In this document: positions 32,320-40,336 of the stretch, one piece after another
How positions within the stretch are numbered: the stretch's first letter is position 1
How the letters are laid out: each line of letters starts with the position of its first letter
NCBI GenBank assembly: GCA_937907415.1
Contig: CALCHY010000335.1
Coordinates: forward strand, 1-42,280
DNA length: 42,280 nt
Reading direction: 5' to 3'
From: an uncultured Trueperaceae bacterium
GTDB taxonomy: Bacteria > Deinococcota > Deinococci > Deinococcales > Trueperaceae
Position numbers and translations under genes: made by a program
The notes under the pieces: model-generated
Told to the model about the DNA's origin: nothing
What the model saw: only the letters and a program-made list of their open reading frames with translations
Database searches by the model: none

Positions 32320-34647
32320 GTGCCAAAGCCCGCCGACCAGAGCTTCCACGCCTTCCTCACACAACTGGATTCTTACGAGGGTCAAGTGGCGGCGTACCAG
32401 TTCATGCCGCCGCGCAAGGGGGAGGTCGAGGCCGACTACCGCGGGCCTTTCGCTGAACTCCTCGAGCGGGTAGGCATCAGGCCGTATGCCCACCAGGCGC
32501 GCGCCTTCGAAGCCGTGGGGCACGGCCGCGACGTAGTGGTAGCCACCGCCACCGCCTCCGGCAAGTCTTTGACGTTCCAGGTGCCAGTGTTGGCCGCTCT
32601 CGCGCGGGGGCGCACGAGCCTACTGCTTTACCCCACGAAGGCCTTGGCGGCGGATCAACTCCTCAAGCTCCGCGGCCTCGCGACGACCGCCATAGGTGGC
32701 GACAGGGCGAGCGCCATCGACCTGTATGACGGCGATACCGCCGCTGAACGCCGTGCCGGCGTGCGCGCCGCTGCTGGCGTGCTACTTACCAACCCGGACA
32801 TGCTGCACTACGGCATCTTGCCGCACCACACGGTCTGGGCCGGGTTCCTTGGCGCGCTCGACTACATCGTGCTTGACGAACTGCACGCCTACCGTGGCGT
32901 GCTCGGGTCGCATGTTGCCAACGTCGTGCGGCGCCTACTGCGCATGGCTGAGCGCTACGGCGCCGAGCCGCGAGTAATCGCGGCGTCAGCGACCATCGGT
33001 AACCCGGGCGTCCACGCCGAGCGCCTCGCGGGTCGACCGTTCGAACTCGTCGACGAGGACTGGGCGCCGAGCGGAGCCCGCGAGTTCGTCATGTGGCGAC
33101 CTGCCGCCGTCGGAGGGGTGCACGCTCAACCGGAGGAGCTTGCCGGCGGCGCGCGCAGACGCTCGGCGAACTCAGAGGCGGCCTCCCTAGCGGCGGAGTT
33201 CGTCAGGCAGGACATCAAGAGCATCTTCTTCTGCAACTCGCGCAAGGGCGCCGAGTTGGTGAGGCGCTACGCTGCCGGCTTGCTCGGACCGGCGCTCGAG
33301 GGGCGCATCGAGAGCTACCGCGCTGGCTACACGCCAGAAGCGCGGCGTTCGCTGGAGGACTCGTTCCGCTCCGGCGCCATCACCGTGCTAACGAGCACTA
33401 GCGCCCTCGAACTCGGCGTCGACATCGGTGGGGTAGACGCGGTCGTGCTCGTCGGTTATCCAGGCTCCAAGATGGCCATGTGGCAGCGCTCTGGCCGTGC
33501 CGGGCGAGCCGGCGGTCGCGCTCTAACGCTGCTGATTCCCGGCGCCGATCCGCTTGACGAGTACTACTTTACGCACCCAGATGCGCTCATCGACGGGCCA
33601 GTAGAGGACGCCGTTGCCGACCCGTTCAACGACGTGCTGCATCCGCGCCACGTGGTGTGCGCTGCCGCGGAGGCGCCGCTCTCGCCGCAGGAACGACTGA
33701 TCGCACCGTGGTTGGACCTAGCAGCGGTCGAGGGCTTGGTGCAACTGCGTAACGGCACGTACGCCAGCCAACGGCGCTACCCGCACCGGCGCGTAGAACT
33801 AAGGGGCGGCAGTGGCAAGCGCATCCGCTTGAAGGACGGCAACGGCCGCTCGCTCGGCGTAACGGACCTAGCGACCGCTCTGCGAGAGCTCCACCCTGGC
33901 GCGGTCCACCTGCACAGGGGTGAGCAGTACCTCGTCGTCGAGCTCGACTTGGTGGCGGGCGTCGCCCGCCTCCTACCGCACATCGAGGACTACTACACGC
34001 AGCCGCGCTCGGAGACGGACATCGAGATTCTCGGGCCGCTGCCACCGCGAGCAGCCCAAGCTGGCGAGGTGGTGGCGCCGCCCCCCGGCGTCAACATCGC
34101 GCGGGTGCGGGTGACGCATAACGTGACAGGGTTCGTGAGGAAGCGCTTCTTCAGCGAGTCGATCCTCGACGAGCGGCCACTCGACCTACCTGAGGTGGCG
34201 TACGACACGCAGGCGCTCTGGTTCGAACTGACTGACCTGCCTGGCGCGCCGGGCTCGGCCGAGTTGCCGGCGGCGATGCACGCGCTCGAGCACACCTTGA
34301 TCGGCCTCCTGCCCGCGTTCGTGCTCTGCGAGCGCGCCGACGTCGGGGGCGTGTCCTACCCGAGCTACCCAGGCTCTCTGCGGCCGACGGTGTTCATCTA
34401 CGACGGGCATCCAGGCGGTGTCGGCTACGCCCGGGCGGGCGCTTCGCTCTTCGAAAGTTGGCTGGCTGCCGCGCTGCAACTCCTCCAGGCGTGCCCGTGC
34501 AAGGGCGGTTGCCCGCGCTGCGTGTTGTCACCGAAGTGCGGTAACGGCAATCAGTTCCTCGACAAGGCGGGTGCTGCCCAACTGGCCAAGGCGCTGCAGG
34601 CCGCCCTGGTTGCCGCCAAACCTTACGCTGCGACCGTAAGCGCCTAG
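32320..34647 (+). CDS. MrfA-like DEAD/H-box helicase with DUF1998 domain
   Basis: The 775-aa superfamily 2 helicase has motif I ATASGKS (about 77-83), a DELHAYRG motif II, SATIGNP motif III and QRSGRAGRAGG motif VI. A DUF1998/MZB domain closes the protein, with the cysteine cluster CPCKGGCPRC and SPKCGNGN. This architecture matches Bacillus MrfA (YprA), which acts in repair of mitomycin C lesions with the exonuclease MrfB. No MrfB-like exonuclease gene is adjacent. The start GTG is supported by the -10 box 6 nt upstream. Confidence 0.88.
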   Translation: MPKPADQSFHAFLTQLDSYEGQVAAYQFMPPRKGEVEADYRGPFAELLERVGIRPYAHQARAFEAVGHGRDVVVATATASGKSLTFQVPVLAALARGRTSLLLYPTKALAADQLLKLRGLATTAIGGDRASAIDLYDGDTAAERRAGVRAAAGVLLTNPDMLHYGILPHHTVWAGFLGALDYIVLDELHAYRGVLGSHVANVVRRLLRMAERYGAEPRVIAASATIGNPGVHAERLAGRPFELVDEDWAPSGAREFVMWRPAAVGGVHAQPEELAGGARRRSANSEAASLAAEFVRQDIKSIFFCNSRKGAELVRRYAAGLLGPALEGRIESYRAGYTPEARRSLEDSFRSGAITVLTSTSALELGVDIGGVDAVVLVGYPGSKMAMWQRSGRAGRAGGRALTLLIPGADPLDEYYFTHPDALIDGPVEDAVADPFNDVLHPRHVVCAAAEAPLSPQERLIAPWLDLAAVEGLVQLRNGTYASQRRYPHRRVELRGGSGKRIRLKDGNGRSLGVTDLATALRELHPGAVHLHRGEQYLVVELDLVAGVARLLPHIEDYYTQPRSETDIEILGPLPPRAAQAGEVVAPPPGVNIARVRVTHNVTGFVRKRFFSESILDERPLDLPEVAYDTQALWFELTDLPGAPGSAELPAAMHALEHTLIGLLPAFVLCERADVGGVSYPSYPGSLRPTVFIYDGHPGGVGYARAGASLFESWLAAALQLLQACPCKGGCPRCVLSPKCGNGNQFLDKAGAAQLAKALQAALVAAKPYAATVSA

Positions 34648-34657
34648 ATGGGTGCAA

Positions 34658-34677
34658 GCGCGCGGTACGTCGCGCGC
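34658..34677 (+). other. GC hairpin after the helicase gene
   Basis: GCGCGCG and CGCGCGC pair around GTACGT right before the next promoter. No U-tract follows, so it could be a weak terminator or a processing site. Confidence 0.3.
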
Positions 34678-34680
34678 GGA

Positions 34681-34689
34681 TGCTAGACT
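34681..34689 (+). promoter_or_regulatory. Extended -10 box upstream of the 289-aa gene
   Basis: TGC-TAGACT (TAGACT at 34684-34689), 8 nt before GTG 34698. Confidence 0.45.
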
Positions 34690-34697
34690 CCCAGGTC

Positions 34698-35567
34698 GTG
34701 CGTGTAGGTTTCGTTACGCAACTCAACTGGCGCCGCTACGGGCACTTCTGGCTGGAACTCGTGCGCGCCGCGGGGCTCGAGCCCGTGTTCGCCGACCCGG
34801 CGCTGGTGAGAGAGCACTACCTTGGCACTGAGCTTGACGGCGTGCCGACGCTCGCCTTCCGCCTGGCGGCGGCCCAGGCGCTGGCGCTTGGTGACGCTGG
34901 TGTCGGGTCGATCGTCGTACCTGAACTAGTGCGCGAGAGTGACGTTACTCGCGGGGCTGGACAAGATCAGTGGATCATGGACTTCGCGGCCAGCCTGCGC
35001 GCGGCCGTGCCTGGCCTCCGCCCATTGCGCTCGGTGCCTAGCTCGTTCGGCCCGGACCTAGAGTCGCGTGCCGTCGAGTTCCTGCAGGCGCTCAACCACG
35101 AACTCCCACTAGTGCGGCGCGCGCTTGACCGTGCCCGGCCGCACGCGCGGCCGCTGCGTCACGACTCACCCAACTTGACGGTGCTGCCTGGCGAGAGCCG
35201 CACGATCGCCGTGCTTGGCCAGCCGTGGCTCGTGACGGACGCCCTTGTTGCGCTTGCGACGCAGCCTGGAGAGCACCTGGTTGGGCAGCACCGACTGAAC
35301 CCTGACGAGATCCTGGCGGAGGGCGTGCGCGCCTCAGGGCGTTTGGTCGACAGTGACGCGGAAGTGCTCGGAGCCGCGCGCCTGCTCGGCCGCCGTGCTG
35401 CGGTCGCGTCCCTGCGTCTCGTGGTGGACGGCGACTCCGGTTCTGACGCCTGGTTGGCGAAGCGCGTGCAACAGGGCGCCCACAAGCCCCTCGAGGTCGT
35501 AACGCTCCAGGAGTTGCTCGGCGACCGCGACCCCGTCGACGCGCTCCTCGCAGCCCGGCTAGACTGA
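34698..35567 (+). CDS. Conserved-looking protein of unknown function, cysteine-free
   Basis: The 289-aa product starts MRVGFVTQLNWRRYGHFW. I do not recognise the family with confidence. The opening (VGF...RYGHFWLELVRAAGLEPV) and GSIVVPEL recall the DUF2229/2-hydroxyacyl-CoA-dehydratase-like fold. However, there is not one cysteine, so the metal cluster of that family cannot form. GTG 34698 is chosen because an extended -10 box lies 8 nt upstream and would overlap the ATG at 34680. Possibly cotranscribed with the small membrane gene, though that also has its own -10 box. Confidence 0.6.
   Translation: MRVGFVTQLNWRRYGHFWLELVRAAGLEPVFADPALVREHYLGTELDGVPTLAFRLAAAQALALGDAGVGSIVVPELVRESDVTRGAGQDQWIMDFAASLRAAVPGLRPLRSVPSSFGPDLESRAVEFLQALNHELPLVRRALDRARPHARPLRHDSPNLTVLPGESRTIAVLGQPWLVTDALVALATQPGEHLVGQHRLNPDEILAEGVRASGRLVDSDAEVLGAARLLGRRAAVASLRLVVDGDSGSDAWLAKRVQQGAHKPLEVVTLQELLGDRDPVDALLAARLD
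35560..35565 (+). promoter_or_regulatory. -10 box for the leaderless small membrane protein gene
   Basis: TAGACT, 6 nt before GTG 35572, overlapping the end of the upstream gene. Confidence 0.4.
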
Positions 35568-35571
35568 CAGC

Positions 35572-35889
35572 GTGCACATAGTGCTGATGCTGGTGGCGTT
35601 GGCCATGGTCGTGGTCAATGCGTTCGGGGCTTGGTCAGTAAGTCGCCGCAAACCGGCGGTATCGCAGCTGTTCCTTGGCGCGTCCATGGTGCTGGTCGTT
35701 GCGATGGTGGCTTATGGGTTCCGCGACGAGGTCGCCTGGTGGTTTCTGCTAGCCGGCGCCGTCCTCAGCTTCCTCGCCTCCTTCCTGAACGCGCGTCTTG
35801 TCATCGGCAAGGTCGTGTGGCAGTACCACCTGGTGCGCGCGGCGGTGCTCGTCGCCGTGTTGGTCGCCGCACGCCTGTTGCTTGGCTAG
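35572..35889 (+). CDS. Small four-helix membrane protein
   Basis: The 105-aa product has four hydrophobic helices (about 2-20, 32-49, 55-74 and 82-104) joined by short basic or acidic loops. The family and function are unknown. It starts 4 nt after the preceding stop and has a -10 box placed for leaderless expression. Confidence 0.6.
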   Translation: MHIVLMLVALAMVVVNAFGAWSVSRRKPAVSQLFLGASMVLVVAMVAYGFRDEVAWWFLLAGAVLSFLASFLNARLVIGKVVWQYHLVRAAVLVAVLVAARLLLG

Positions 35890-35954
35890 CCGCAGGCTCC
35901 GCTCTTAGGCGGTAACTGGGAGAAGTTGCACGCCCAAGCGCAACGCGCGGGCGA

Positions 35955-35960
35955 TATCAT
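35955..35960 (+). promoter_or_regulatory. Possible -10 box of the secreted-protein gene
   Basis: TATCAT lies 41 nt before GTG 36002. A TTGCAC at 35926-35931 is too far away (23 nt) to be a normal -35 box. Confidence 0.3.
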
Positions 35961-36001
35961 CCGCTATCACTTACACATCAACGAAGTAGTAGGAGGTAGC
36001 C

Positions 36002-36592
36002 GTGAACCGTTATCGCTTTCTTGTCGTTGGCCTCGTGGCCGGAGCATTGTCACTTGCCGGATGGGCAGCCGCGTTCACCTGGGGAGAGTTCGCGTTCCCG
36101 CCGGGAGACCACACCTACGTGTTCGAGATCGCAGCCGACTCGCTGGACGCCGGCTCCCTCGTGCGCATCGAATACGGCTACAAGCAGGTCGGTGACAGCT
36201 ACGACACGACTTCGGTGGTGACTGTCACCGGTACTGGAGTTAGCCAAGACGGCCTGTTGGACGGCATGTTCGGCGGTGGCGCTGGAGCGTTCCTGATGTT
36301 CGGGCCGTACTTGGCGTTCTACGGTCCGGCGGCGTTCGTGCTGCCGTTCGTGCTCGGCGACCAGGAGATAGCCGTGCGCAGCGAGCCGATAGTTGCGGAG
36401 GGCATCGCGACGGTTCGCATGGACAGGGCGGAGTCGTACGCCGGTTTCGAGTGCGTTGTCGTCACCATCGAGTTCGACGACGACCCTGACCTGATGGAGA
36501 TCGGCCTAGCGGATGGACTGCCCGTGCCGTGCTTCAGCCGCTTCGGCTCCGAAGGTGACCGCACGACGCTGAGGCTCCTCGAGGCGCGCTAG
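36002..36592 (+). CDS. Secreted protein of unknown function
   Basis: The 196-aa product has a signal peptide (hydrophobic 7-23, ending WAAA). The mature part is beta-rich, with a hydrophobic middle (about 92-122, GGGAGAFLMFGPYLAFYGPAAF) that could be a membrane hairpin. Two cysteines (about 143 and 180) could form a disulfide. GGAGG lies 6 nt before the GTG. No family is recognised. Confidence 0.65.
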   Translation: MNRYRFLVVGLVAGALSLAGWAAAFTWGEFAFPPGDHTYVFEIAADSLDAGSLVRIEYGYKQVGDSYDTTSVVTVTGTGVSQDGLLDGMFGGGAGAFLMFGPYLAFYGPAAFVLPFVLGDQEIAVRSEPIVAEGIATVRMDRAESYAGFECVVVTIEFDDDPDLMEIGLADGLPVPCFSRFGSEGDRTTLRLLEAR

Positions 36593-36616
36593 CAGGGCTC
36601 GACCGCGCGCCTTGAT

Positions 36617-36653
36617 GCGGAAGCGGGCACCCTGTGGCGGTGCCCGCTTCCGC
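36617..36653. terminator. Bidirectional terminator between convergent genes
   Basis: A perfect 15-bp inverted repeat, GCGGAAGCGGGCACC/GGTGCCCGCTTCCGC, with a 7-nt loop lies between the secreted-protein gene and gcdH. There is no long U-tract, but it is the longest perfect stem in the window. Confidence 0.6.
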
Positions 36654-36671
36654 GTATGTCGAGTTTGAGAG

Positions 36672-37862
36672 CTAGAAGGCGTTGATGCCGGTGATCTCGC
36701 GGCCCAAGACGAGGGTGTGAACGGTGTCCGTCCCCTCGTAAGTCGCGACCGTCTCCAGGTTGAGCATGTGCCTGATGGCTGCATACTCGGTCGTTATGCC
36801 GTTGCCGCCGAGCATGTCGCGCGCTGAGCGGGCCACGTTGAGGGCGCTACGGCAGTTGTCGCGCTTAGCGAGAGAGATGCGGGCAGGGTGATCCTTACCC
36901 TCCCCCTTGAGGCGCCCGAGCTGGTAGGCGAGCAGGTCGGCCTTCGTTATCTCGGAGAGCATGTCGGCCAAGCGTGACTGAACGATCTGCTTAGCTGCGA
37001 GCGGCTCGCCGAACGCGGGACGGTCTGCAACGTAGGCGCGGGCCTCGTCGAAGCACGCCTGCGCGGCGCCAACGACTCCGAAGGCGATCCCGAAGCGCGC
37101 TTGGTTGAGGCACGAGAGGGGGCCCTTCAGGCCGCTCACTTGTAGCTGGTTGATGGCCGGGACGGTCACCTGGTCGAGATAGAGCTCGCTGGTGACGGAC
37201 GCCCTCATCGAGGCTTTGGTCTTGATGTCGACGGCCTGGAAGCCGGGCCTCGTGGTCTCGACGACGAAGCCGAGGATCTTGCCAGAGTCCTCGTCCTTGG
37301 CCCAGACGATCGCAACGTCCGCGCGCGAACCACTCGTGATCCAGCGCTTCACGCCAGTGATGACCCACTCGTCGCCGACCTTGCGGCAGCGCGTGAGCAT
37401 GGCGCCCGGGTCAGAGCCGGCGTCCGGCTCGGTCAAGCCGAAGCAACCGACGGCCTCGCCGCTAGCTAGCAGTGGCAGCCAGTGGTCCTTGATGGCGTCC
37501 TGCGCGTATGCGGCGATCGGGTACATGACGAGGCTGGACTGCACGCTCACGAAGGAGCGCATGCCGGAGTCGACGTACTCGATCTCGCGGCACACGAGGC
37601 CGTAAGCCAAGTAGGAGGCGCCAGCGCCGCCGTAACGCTCTGGTAACGTCACGCCGAGCGCCCCGAGGTCGCCAAAACGCCGCGCGAGGTCTTTAGGGAA
37701 GACACCGTCCTGCCACCATTCACCCACGTGAGGCAGTAACTCGGAGCGCACGTACTCACGCACGCTTCCTTGGATCATGCGTTCCTCTGGGGTGTGCAGT
37801 GAGGCGATGTCGTAGAAATCGGTCAGCGCTGGAGCGCTGAGGGTGGCAACCGGGGTCGTCAT
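36672..37862 (-). CDS. gcdH: Glutaryl-CoA dehydrogenase-type acyl-CoA dehydrogenase
   Basis: GcdH oxidises and decarboxylates glutaryl-CoA to crotonyl-CoA in lysine and tryptophan breakdown, using FAD. The 396-aa product has SVQSSLVMYPIAAYAQ (about 104-119), GCFGLTEPDAGSDP (about 138-151) and the catalytic Glu376 in YEGTDTVHTLVLGREITG, matching the GCDH pattern rather than the short-chain dehydrogenases. AAGGAGG precedes the ATG. It lies 31 nt after a small gene and may be cotranscribed with it. Confidence 0.88.
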   Translation of the reverse strand: MTTPVATLSAPALTDFYDIASLHTPEERMIQGSVREYVRSELLPHVGEWWQDGVFPKDLARRFGDLGALGVTLPERYGGAGASYLAYGLVCREIEYVDSGMRSFVSVQSSLVMYPIAAYAQDAIKDHWLPLLASGEAVGCFGLTEPDAGSDPGAMLTRCRKVGDEWVITGVKRWITSGSRADVAIVWAKDEDSGKILGFVVETTRPGFQAVDIKTKASMRASVTSELYLDQVTVPAINQLQVSGLKGPLSCLNQARFGIAFGVVGAAQACFDEARAYVADRPAFGEPLAAKQIVQSRLADMLSEITKADLLAYQLGRLKGEGKDHPARISLAKRDNCRSALNVARSARDMLGGNGITTEYAAIRHMLNLETVATYEGTDTVHTLVLGREITGINAF

Positions 37863-37893
37863 CGACCGCCTCCTTGTGGGGTTGGGTTGTCGA

Positions 37894-38136
37894 TCAACCG
37901 TCCCCGAAGAGCTTCTTCATGGCGTCCTCCTTGGAGGTCCGCTTGGCGGGGAAGTAGTGGTCCCCGTCGAGCGTGATCTTACCGGCGCCCTGCAGCGAAA
38001 CCAAGGCGGCCTCTAGCGTGTCTACCGCGAGCTCCTCGAAGTGGCGCTCGTCGATATGCCGTTGAACGTTGCGGAGGGTCACTCCCTTGGAGGAGCCGAC
38101 CTCGACCGCCTCGAGTACCCACGCTTCTACGGTCAT
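37894..38136 (-). CDS. Small winged-helix-like protein
   Basis: The 80-aa product, GVTLRNVQRHIDERHFEELAV in its middle, looks like a compact winged-helix with an acidic-basic tail (KEDAMKKLFGDG). A DNA-binding or regulatory role is possible, but no specific family is recognised. TAAACT lies 6 nt before the ATG, suggesting leaderless expression. Confidence 0.55.
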   Translation of the reverse strand: MTVEAWVLEAVEVGSSKGVTLRNVQRHIDERHFEELAVDTLEAALVSLQGAGKITLDGDHYFPAKRTSKEDAMKKLFGDG

Positions 38137-38142
38137 GCCTAG

Positions 38143-38148
38143 AGTTTA
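38143..38148 (-). promoter_or_regulatory. -10 box for the leaderless 80-aa gene
   Basis: TAAACT on the minus strand, 6 nt before ATG 38136. Confidence 0.4.
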
Positions 38149-38221
38149 CGCCTCCCGATACTACCTGGAAGTCCCGTGTTGGCGCCTGACGGTGTACCGC
38201 TGGGATTGATTAAGGCGCTGC

Positions 38222-39223
38222 TCAACGCGCAAGCGCGCCGGTGCCCAAGCGCTCCGGTCCGGCGCGGAACGCTTCTTCCTCGCCACCGGATAGCTCTGAC
38301 CACGTGACGTCGCCGTCCATGCTCATGACGTTCACGGGGCAGGCAGGCACGCAGGCGTCGCAGCCAACGCACAGGTCCGGCGTGAGCATCAGCGCACCTT
38401 GCGGTCCGCTTAGGTCGCGCCGTAGCGCGCCGGTAGGGCAAGCGCGAGTGCAAGCGGGGCAGAGGATGCAACCGTCCGCCACCCGCGGCAAGCGCCATGG
38501 GACGAGGGCGGTCGGCTCGGGTTCGGCCGCCGCGATTACGCGGTAGCGGCGCCCCGCCTCTGGTGGAGCTGGCACCTCTCTTTCGGAGACTGCTTCCCCA
38601 GGTAGCCAAGCCTCGAGGGGCGCGACGGCGTCAGCTACGCCGTGCATGGCGCGGCGGACCCCGCCGCCAAGGAGCGATCGCCTGCTCACGTGCTCGTGAG
38701 CGACGGGGGCGTCTAGACGCGCGACTTCCTGCACGTTGACTAGGAGTTGACGGCCATGCTGCGCCAGCAATGCGTTGGCGTCCGCGCTTGACCGCGCCAC
38801 TACGGCGGGCACGTCCGCGCCGCCTACCGTGCAACCCGCACACACCCCGCGCGCTAGGGTCACGGCGTCGGCGCTACCAGCCAACCGCACGATGTCGGGG
38901 CCAGATAGTTGCGCTAGGCAGCGCACGCTCGGTGCATCGCCAGCGACCTTGCTGCAGCGCAGCGCGGGCCCAGGCTGTAACCGTGGAGGGTCGGCGAGGG
39001 CCTCGCTCGGGCAGGCGCGGATGCACAAGCCGCACCCCGTGCAGTCGACGGCGTCGATCTCGACCGCGTCCGTGATACGGACGGCGTCGTGCGGGCAGGC
39101 ATCGAAGCACGCGCTGCAGGCGTCCCGGCCGCTGCGGACGACCAAGCAGCGGTCGGCGACGTAGTCGGGCTTCACCTCTACGGCGCGGAAGATCATCGAG
39201 AAGAGGTCGTCTAGCCCCGCCAC
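38222..39223 (-). CDS. Polyferredoxin-like 4Fe-4S protein
   Basis: The 333-aa product has four cysteine groups for [4Fe-4S] clusters: C26/C36/C39/C43 (first pair widely spaced), CTGCGLCIRACP (61-72), CILCPACTRACP (about 254-265) and CVGCDACVPACP (about 284-295). Between the two pairs is a region with RCSKV, VRCLAQ and GVCAGC that resembles the cysteine pattern of MvhD-like electron-transfer subunits, and an SRRSLLGGG segment. It is probably an electron carrier or an oxidoreductase subunit; the partner is unknown. GTG start, 12 nt after the aroF stop, so likely cotranscribed. Confidence 0.7.
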   Translation of the reverse strand: MAGLDDLFSMIFRAVEVKPDYVADRCLVVRSGRDACSACFDACPHDAVRITDAVEIDAVDCTGCGLCIRACPSEALADPPRLQPGPALRCSKVAGDAPSVRCLAQLSGPDIVRLAGSADAVTLARGVCAGCTVGGADVPAVVARSSADANALLAQHGRQLLVNVQEVARLDAPVAHEHVSRRSLLGGGVRRAMHGVADAVAPLEAWLPGEAVSEREVPAPPEAGRRYRVIAAAEPEPTALVPWRLPRVADGCILCPACTRACPTGALRRDLSGPQGALMLTPDLCVGCDACVPACPVNVMSMDGDVTWSELSGGEEEAFRAGPERLGTGALAR

Positions 39224-39235
39224 CTCGCTGCCCTT

Positions 39236-40336
39236 CTAGAACCCGTACAGTTCTACGCGCTTCTCGCTGAGCTTCGTGTGGTAGCCCGTGTCGTTCAAGT
39301 AGTTGTCGAAGCCAGCGAAGTCCAGCTGTTGCTTCTGATCCGACAGCGCGACGGCCGGGTTCGGGTGCACCTCGACCATGATGCCGTCTGCCCCAACCGC
39401 CAGTCCGGCCTTCGTTAGGGCGACGAGTAGGTCGCGCCTGCCGCCAGAGTGCGTGACGTCGACGAGGACGGGCAGGTGGCTCTCGAGCTTCGCCAGCGCC
39501 ACGGCCGACACGTCGAGGGTGTTGCGGGTGTACTGCTCGAAGGTCCTTATTCCGCGCTCGCACAGGATGACGTTCTCGTTGCCCTCATGCAGCAAGTACT
39601 CGGCTGCCATCAGCCACTCTTCGATGGTGGCCGCAAGGCCGCGCTTGAGGAGAACTGGTTTGCGGCTGCGGCCGACGGCGCGTAGCAGCGTGAAGTTCTG
39701 CATGTTGCGCGCGCCGATCTGCAGCAGGTCGACGTACTCCTCGAACAGCGGGAGGTCGCTTGCGGTCATGATCTCGCTGACGAACGCCAAATCGTGCCTA
39801 TCGCAGGCAGCGCGTCCGAGAGCGAGTCCCTCCTCGCCTAGGCCTTGGAACGAGTACGGGTCGGTGCGCGGCTTGTACGCGCCGCCGCGGAAGAGCTGCA
39901 CGCCGCGCGCCGCTACCTGCGCGGCCACGGCCTCGACCTGCTCGCGTGACTCGATGGCGCATGGGCCAGCCACGAGCACCGGAGCGTGCTTCGAACCGAT
40001 CGGCACGCCTCGAACTTCGACGACGGTGTCTGCTTGGTGCGTGGCGCGCGAGGTCAGGTAGGCGCGCTTCTCTTGCTTCTGGCTCTGCTGCATGCTCGCC
40101 TGGAAGATCTGCTTGAAGAGGCTCTTCACGGTGGCGGCGTCGAAAGGCCCCTGGTTGGCGTCAACGAGTGCGTCGAGCATGGCCTGTTCACGCACGGGGT
40201 CGTACTGCGAGCTGCCATTCGCCGTTTGCAGCGCGCCGATCTCGGCCGCAACGTTCGCGCGAGTGGAGAGCAGGTCGAGGATCTGGAGGTTTAGGTCATC
40301 AATACGAACGCGTAGGCTCTGGATCTTCTCTTGCAT
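39236..40336 (-). CDS. aroF: Bifunctional chorismate mutase / DAHP synthase
   Basis: The 366-aa product has a chorismate mutase-like domain (1-85, LRVRIDDLNLQILDLLSTRA) and a DAHP synthase domain (about 105-360) with VAGPCAIES, FRGGAYKPRT, QIGARNMQNF, KRGLAATIEEWL and VDVTHSGGRR. DAHP synthase condenses PEP and erythrose 4-phosphate at the entry to the aromatic pathway. The fused mutase usually gives feedback control by chorismate or prephenate, as in Bacillus. The start lies 38 nt inside tatC; a TAGGAT -10 box 5 nt before the ATG supports this start, and a later start would delete the mutase helix. Confidence 0.93.
   Translation of the reverse strand: MQEKIQSLRVRIDDLNLQILDLLSTRANVAAEIGALQTANGSSQYDPVREQAMLDALVDANQGPFDAATVKSLFKQIFQASMQQSQKQEKRAYLTSRATHQADTVVEVRGVPIGSKHAPVLVAGPCAIESREQVEAVAAQVAARGVQLFRGGAYKPRTDPYSFQGLGEEGLALGRAACDRHDLAFVSEIMTASDLPLFEEYVDLLQIGARNMQNFTLLRAVGRSRKPVLLKRGLAATIEEWLMAAEYLLHEGNENVILCERGIRTFEQYTRNTLDVSAVALAKLESHLPVLVDVTHSGGRRDLLVALTKAGLAVGADGIMVEVHPNPAVALSDQKQQLDFAGFDNYLNDTGYHTKLSEKRVELYGF

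Noticed and set aside
35926..35960. TTGCAC/TATCAT as a complete promoter of the secreted-protein gene
   Set aside because: The 23-nt spacing is too long for a standard sigma-70 promoter; only the -10 box is listed.
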